From Owenia fusiformis (lineage: Eukaryota > Annelida > Polychaeta > Sabellida > Oweniidae), in assembly GCA_903813345.2 (NCBI GenBank), contig CAIIXF020000008.1:29144005-29208004 (forward strand): a DNA stretch of 64,000 nt, in the 5' to 3' direction. Below, one piece after another: positions 61,300-64,000 of this stretch; within the stretch, counting starts at the first letter, position 1, and every line of letters begins with the position of its first letter. The notes under the pieces are model-generated. The model was given only the letters and a program-made list of their open reading frames with translations. It was not told where the DNA came from and searched no databases. Made by a program: the position numbers and the translations under genes.

Positions 61300-61660
61300 C
61301 TCTCATATTTCTCATTCCCTGATTGGTCTAGGTTCTACACGTGACCACGGCTGTACACATGACTGTGAAATATCAAATGATATTCATCAGTTACATCTTA
61401 GTCTAGTGTAATTTGTTTATATATCCCCGGGGTTTGAGTAAGTCAAGTGTATTTCTAATTAGGATTATTACATCACAGTCATATTTCTCATTCTCTGATT
61501 GGTCTGGGTTCTACCCGTGACTGGGCAATAAGAAGAGATATTCCACGGCTGTAAACATGATTATGAAATATCAAATGATATTCACCAGGGCTCTTCAGTA
61601 ACATCTTAGTCTAATGTAATTCTTTTTATATATCCCCGGGGGTTTGAGAGTAGTCAGTTG
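61300..61660. repeat. Tandem duplication of ~180 bp in the Fuseless-like gene intron
   Basis: CATATTTCTCATT followed by CTGATTGGTCT, then TATCAAATGATATTCA, then ACATCTTAGTCTA, then TATATATCCCCGGGG occurs twice in order (from about 61,303 and 61,481). The second copy has a ~25-bp insertion with AAGAAGAGATATTCC. Confidence 0.75.
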
Positions 61661-62057
61661 TAATTTTGATTTTACTCTTAGTACGTACTTTATTTGCAGC
61701 TTGACAGTGACTGTATATGAAACAAATATTATAGGAATATCCTATGGTTTTGAAGAAATATCATTTATATCCATGAGTGGATATTGATATCTTCATGAGT
61801 GAGCGCAGCGACTGAGTAAAGATATTTGTATCCATGAGTGGATACAATTGATATTTTTGAAAACCCATGGGATTGTCCGTTTATCCCATGGGAAATCATC
61901 ATCAGCGAAAAAAGTTGAAAAATATAATTTGAGAAAAAATTTGAAAATATAATTGAAAAAATTGTGAAAAATTGTTGAAATTTTTGGGGAAATTTTGAAA
62001 ATCTTTTTAAATATTTTTGAAAATAATTAAAAAATGTAAAAATAATTTTTTTTTTAA

Positions 62058-62155
62058 ATTCGAAACCATCGAATATCACTTTTAAAACCATCGAATATCA
62101 CTTTTTAAGACGTGATATTCGATTGTTTAAAAGTGATATTCGATGGTTTGCGAAT
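62058..62155. repeat. Palindrome of GATATTCGATGGTTT units
   Basis: Left half: ATTCGAAACCATCGAATATC, then a second ACCATCGAATATCAC. Right half: GTGATATTCGATTG, then GTGATATTCGATGGTTTGCG and AAT. The right half is the reverse complement of the left, so about 98 bp can form one long stem. It follows a Lys/Phe-codon-like A/T-rich tract (61,915-62,055). Confidence 0.75.
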
Positions 62156-62250
62156 TTTATGCTAAAATATGATATCTAAATCCACATATCAAATATATCT
62201 TCATGTGATATTCGATCTATATCCTTGCAACCATGGGATAATTAATTATA

Positions 62251-62444
62251 TTTAAGAAATATAGACCGAAGGGCATATATAATATCAATGAATGAATGCC
62301 GCAGGGCTAGGCACAAATATGAAGGGAGTGAGGGGTTCGAAAACTTTGGTGCCTAGCCCTTAGGTATTCATTACTCGATATAATACCAGATCTGAGGTCT
62401 ATATTACGATTCGAACATGAAAACTCACCAACATTTTTCGAATT
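62251..62444. mobile_element. Palindromic element family C, copy 2
   Basis: Relative of 19,714-19,924. It shares AAGAAATATAGACCGAAG, GGGCTAGGCACAAA, GAAGGGAGTGAGGGGTTCG, GTGCCTAGCC and GAGGTCTATATTACGATTCG in the same order, with a differing centre. Confidence 0.75.
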
Positions 62445-63424
62445 TCGGTTAATATCCGTGGCACATTCACAAGATACTATAGTAATATTCCACTAGCACC
62501 TCGGGCTTCGTGAAATATCATTTACTACATAGTTTTACTTTTAATATCTTGAAACAATCTTTCCATCTTTTATTAGAACACTCCTTGAGTTGGGAAATGG
62601 AACCACGATTTTTAATTCGTCAATAAGGAAAATTTATCGACACGCTTGCGTTACAACATTGGCCCTTCTTGACACTAGAAGGATATCTTCAATTTAATAT
62701 TAGCGTTATTTGTTAAAATATGGAAATAACGACCTTTCACTTCTACAAAGTAACAGAATTTTTAAATAACATATCCTAGAAAATATCGGATAAGGACAAT
62801 GAGCACCCTCCACGTTTTTCTCTCACACTCCCTTCCTAATTAACTCTCATTGTACAAGCAATGACACGACATTCGACACAGTTTGACTCAGTCTTGTTTG
62901 TGTATCTCGTTTTTTAAGAAAGTTATCTTAATCTGTATGTTGGCAAAAATATAAGTTACGTTAATAGGGTTAGGTAAAAAGTGATTAATAAAATACGACT
63001 TAAAAAGCTTGAGTTGATGCAGAACGATTCTAAATTCATCATTCAAAGCGCATACCATTCACTGTAAGGGATCTTAAACGATACTTCAGTTAAAACCTTA
63101 TAATAAGATATGAATATTTCCAATAGTAGAAATATTCATTTGATTCATAGTTCAATCGGGTAGTTTACTTAAAACATTTAATGGAACTTTATACCATTTT
63201 ATATAATTCCTTATGTAGGAACTTCTACCAGTAATGTGGTCAATATTTTTATTTCAAAGCCATTCGATTGGCATATGGCACATTATTATGGCAGTATATT
63301 TTCTTATTTTGATATGAAAGGTTTATACCAGTTCATGATAATTAAATAACTCAAGATGATGTAAACAGTACCTCACTATTCAAAATGTGTATGGTACCAA
63401 TTTATTTTATGTGTCAGAAATATA
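62445..63424. other. No gene seen
   Basis: AT-rich sequence with no coding exon I can support. If the Fuseless-like gene continues rightward, this is intron. Confidence 0.4.
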
Positions 63425-63908
63425 TACCGGATTTTCTCGCATATAAGCCCTGGGCGTATAACTGACAGAAGGGGTAATTTCGTCTGTTATTTTACCTCTT
63501 ATTTTTCGCCCATGGGCGTATAAGTGTACTACTTTCGATTTTTGGCCCAGTGGGCGTAAAAGTGAGAAGAGCTGATGAATACAATGGACTACCGTACCTA
63601 CTGTTGTAGTCCTACCGCATGTTTTGTAAGAATTATAAAGGAAATGTCACCTACAACCTTGGAATTAATGTTGAAACAAAGTAACAACCGAACGATCCAC
63701 CACTGCCACTTACGGCACAGCGTTGAACTTAATGTTGAAACAAAGTAACGACAGAACGATCTGCCAGTGACAAAATACTCTTGAATTTATTAAAAAAAAT
63801 TAATAAATAGTCATTTTTTATAGGCCCATGGGCGTATAAGCGTACTACATTCGATTTTTGGCCCATGGGCCTAAATTTAGGGGGGCGTATATGCGAGAAA
63901 ATCCGGTA
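63425..63908. mobile_element. TA-flanked element with pogo-like termini
   Basis: The ends TACCGGATTTTCTCGCATAT and ATATGCGAGAAAATCCGGTA are inverted repeats whose outermost TA may be the target duplication. Inside, GCCCATGGGCGTATAAG..TACTAC.TTCGATTTTTGGCCCA occurs twice (near 63,508 and 63,822), and a ~65-bp segment with ATGTTGAAACAAAGTAACA is duplicated. It resembles non-autonomous pogo/Tigger-type elements, with no transposase. Confidence 0.75.
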
Positions 63909-64000
63909 ATGTATTCAGATCATCGTTACGGGTTACCCCCTTATATCACATACAACTAGTTCTCAACCGATCTTTCCAGTCACGCATAGTCTTCAACACG

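Overview
The window looks like nuclear DNA of an invertebrate animal, most likely a lophotrochozoan such as a mollusc (an inference from the style of sequence, not proven). It is AT-rich. Its genes are broken by GT-AG introns of about 0.3 to 11 kb, and the spaces between them are packed with short hairpin-forming transposon remnants, minisatellites and poly-G/poly-C tracts. Most long open frames are chance frames. The real genes become visible only when short exons are joined across consensus splice sites with matching phases.

Layout. Positions 1-13,600 hold no gene I can defend, only dispersed repeats and two large foldback elements (about 4,410-7,045 and 11,351-12,417). Positions 13,608-17,071 (minus) hold a complete four-exon carbohydrate sulfotransferase of 361 residues. 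Positions 17,480-23,000 are repeats: a ~58-bp tandem array and two hairpin families. Positions 23,034-46,461 (minus) hold a complete twelve-exon RBM34-type nucleolar RNA-binding protein (445 residues) with an 18-nt microexon. Its 11-kb third coding intron contains, on the same strand, a whole second gene at 36,412-42,050. That gene has eight exons and encodes 556 residues with an XPG/FEN-like (asteroid/FAM120-type) fold in which all the FEN1-type acidic metal ligands I could place are present.

On the plus strand, 54,032-57,936 encodes an NQO1-type NAD(P)H quinone reductase. The exon that should carry the Tyr/His catalytic loop cannot be found, although the flanking exons would still splice in frame. 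Positions 58,616-60,121 carry three splice-compatible exons of an unrecognised small protein. Positions 60,722-61,249 carry the first coding exon of a multi-pass membrane protein that resembles the Fuseless family; the rest lies beyond the window.

Mobile DNA dominates the rest. It includes several foldback elements, some with clear target-site duplications, inverted derivatives of Tc1/mariner-like transposons, TA-flanked MITEs and a 4.6-kb element with about 1.2-1.4-kb inverted arms inside an RBM34 intron. No prokaryotic features, CRISPR arrays or rRNA genes are seen. The genes do not form a pathway. The strongest biological leads are the nested nuclease-like gene, the quinone reductase lacking its catalytic exon, and the RBM34 introns shaped by repeats that duplicate a splice donor.
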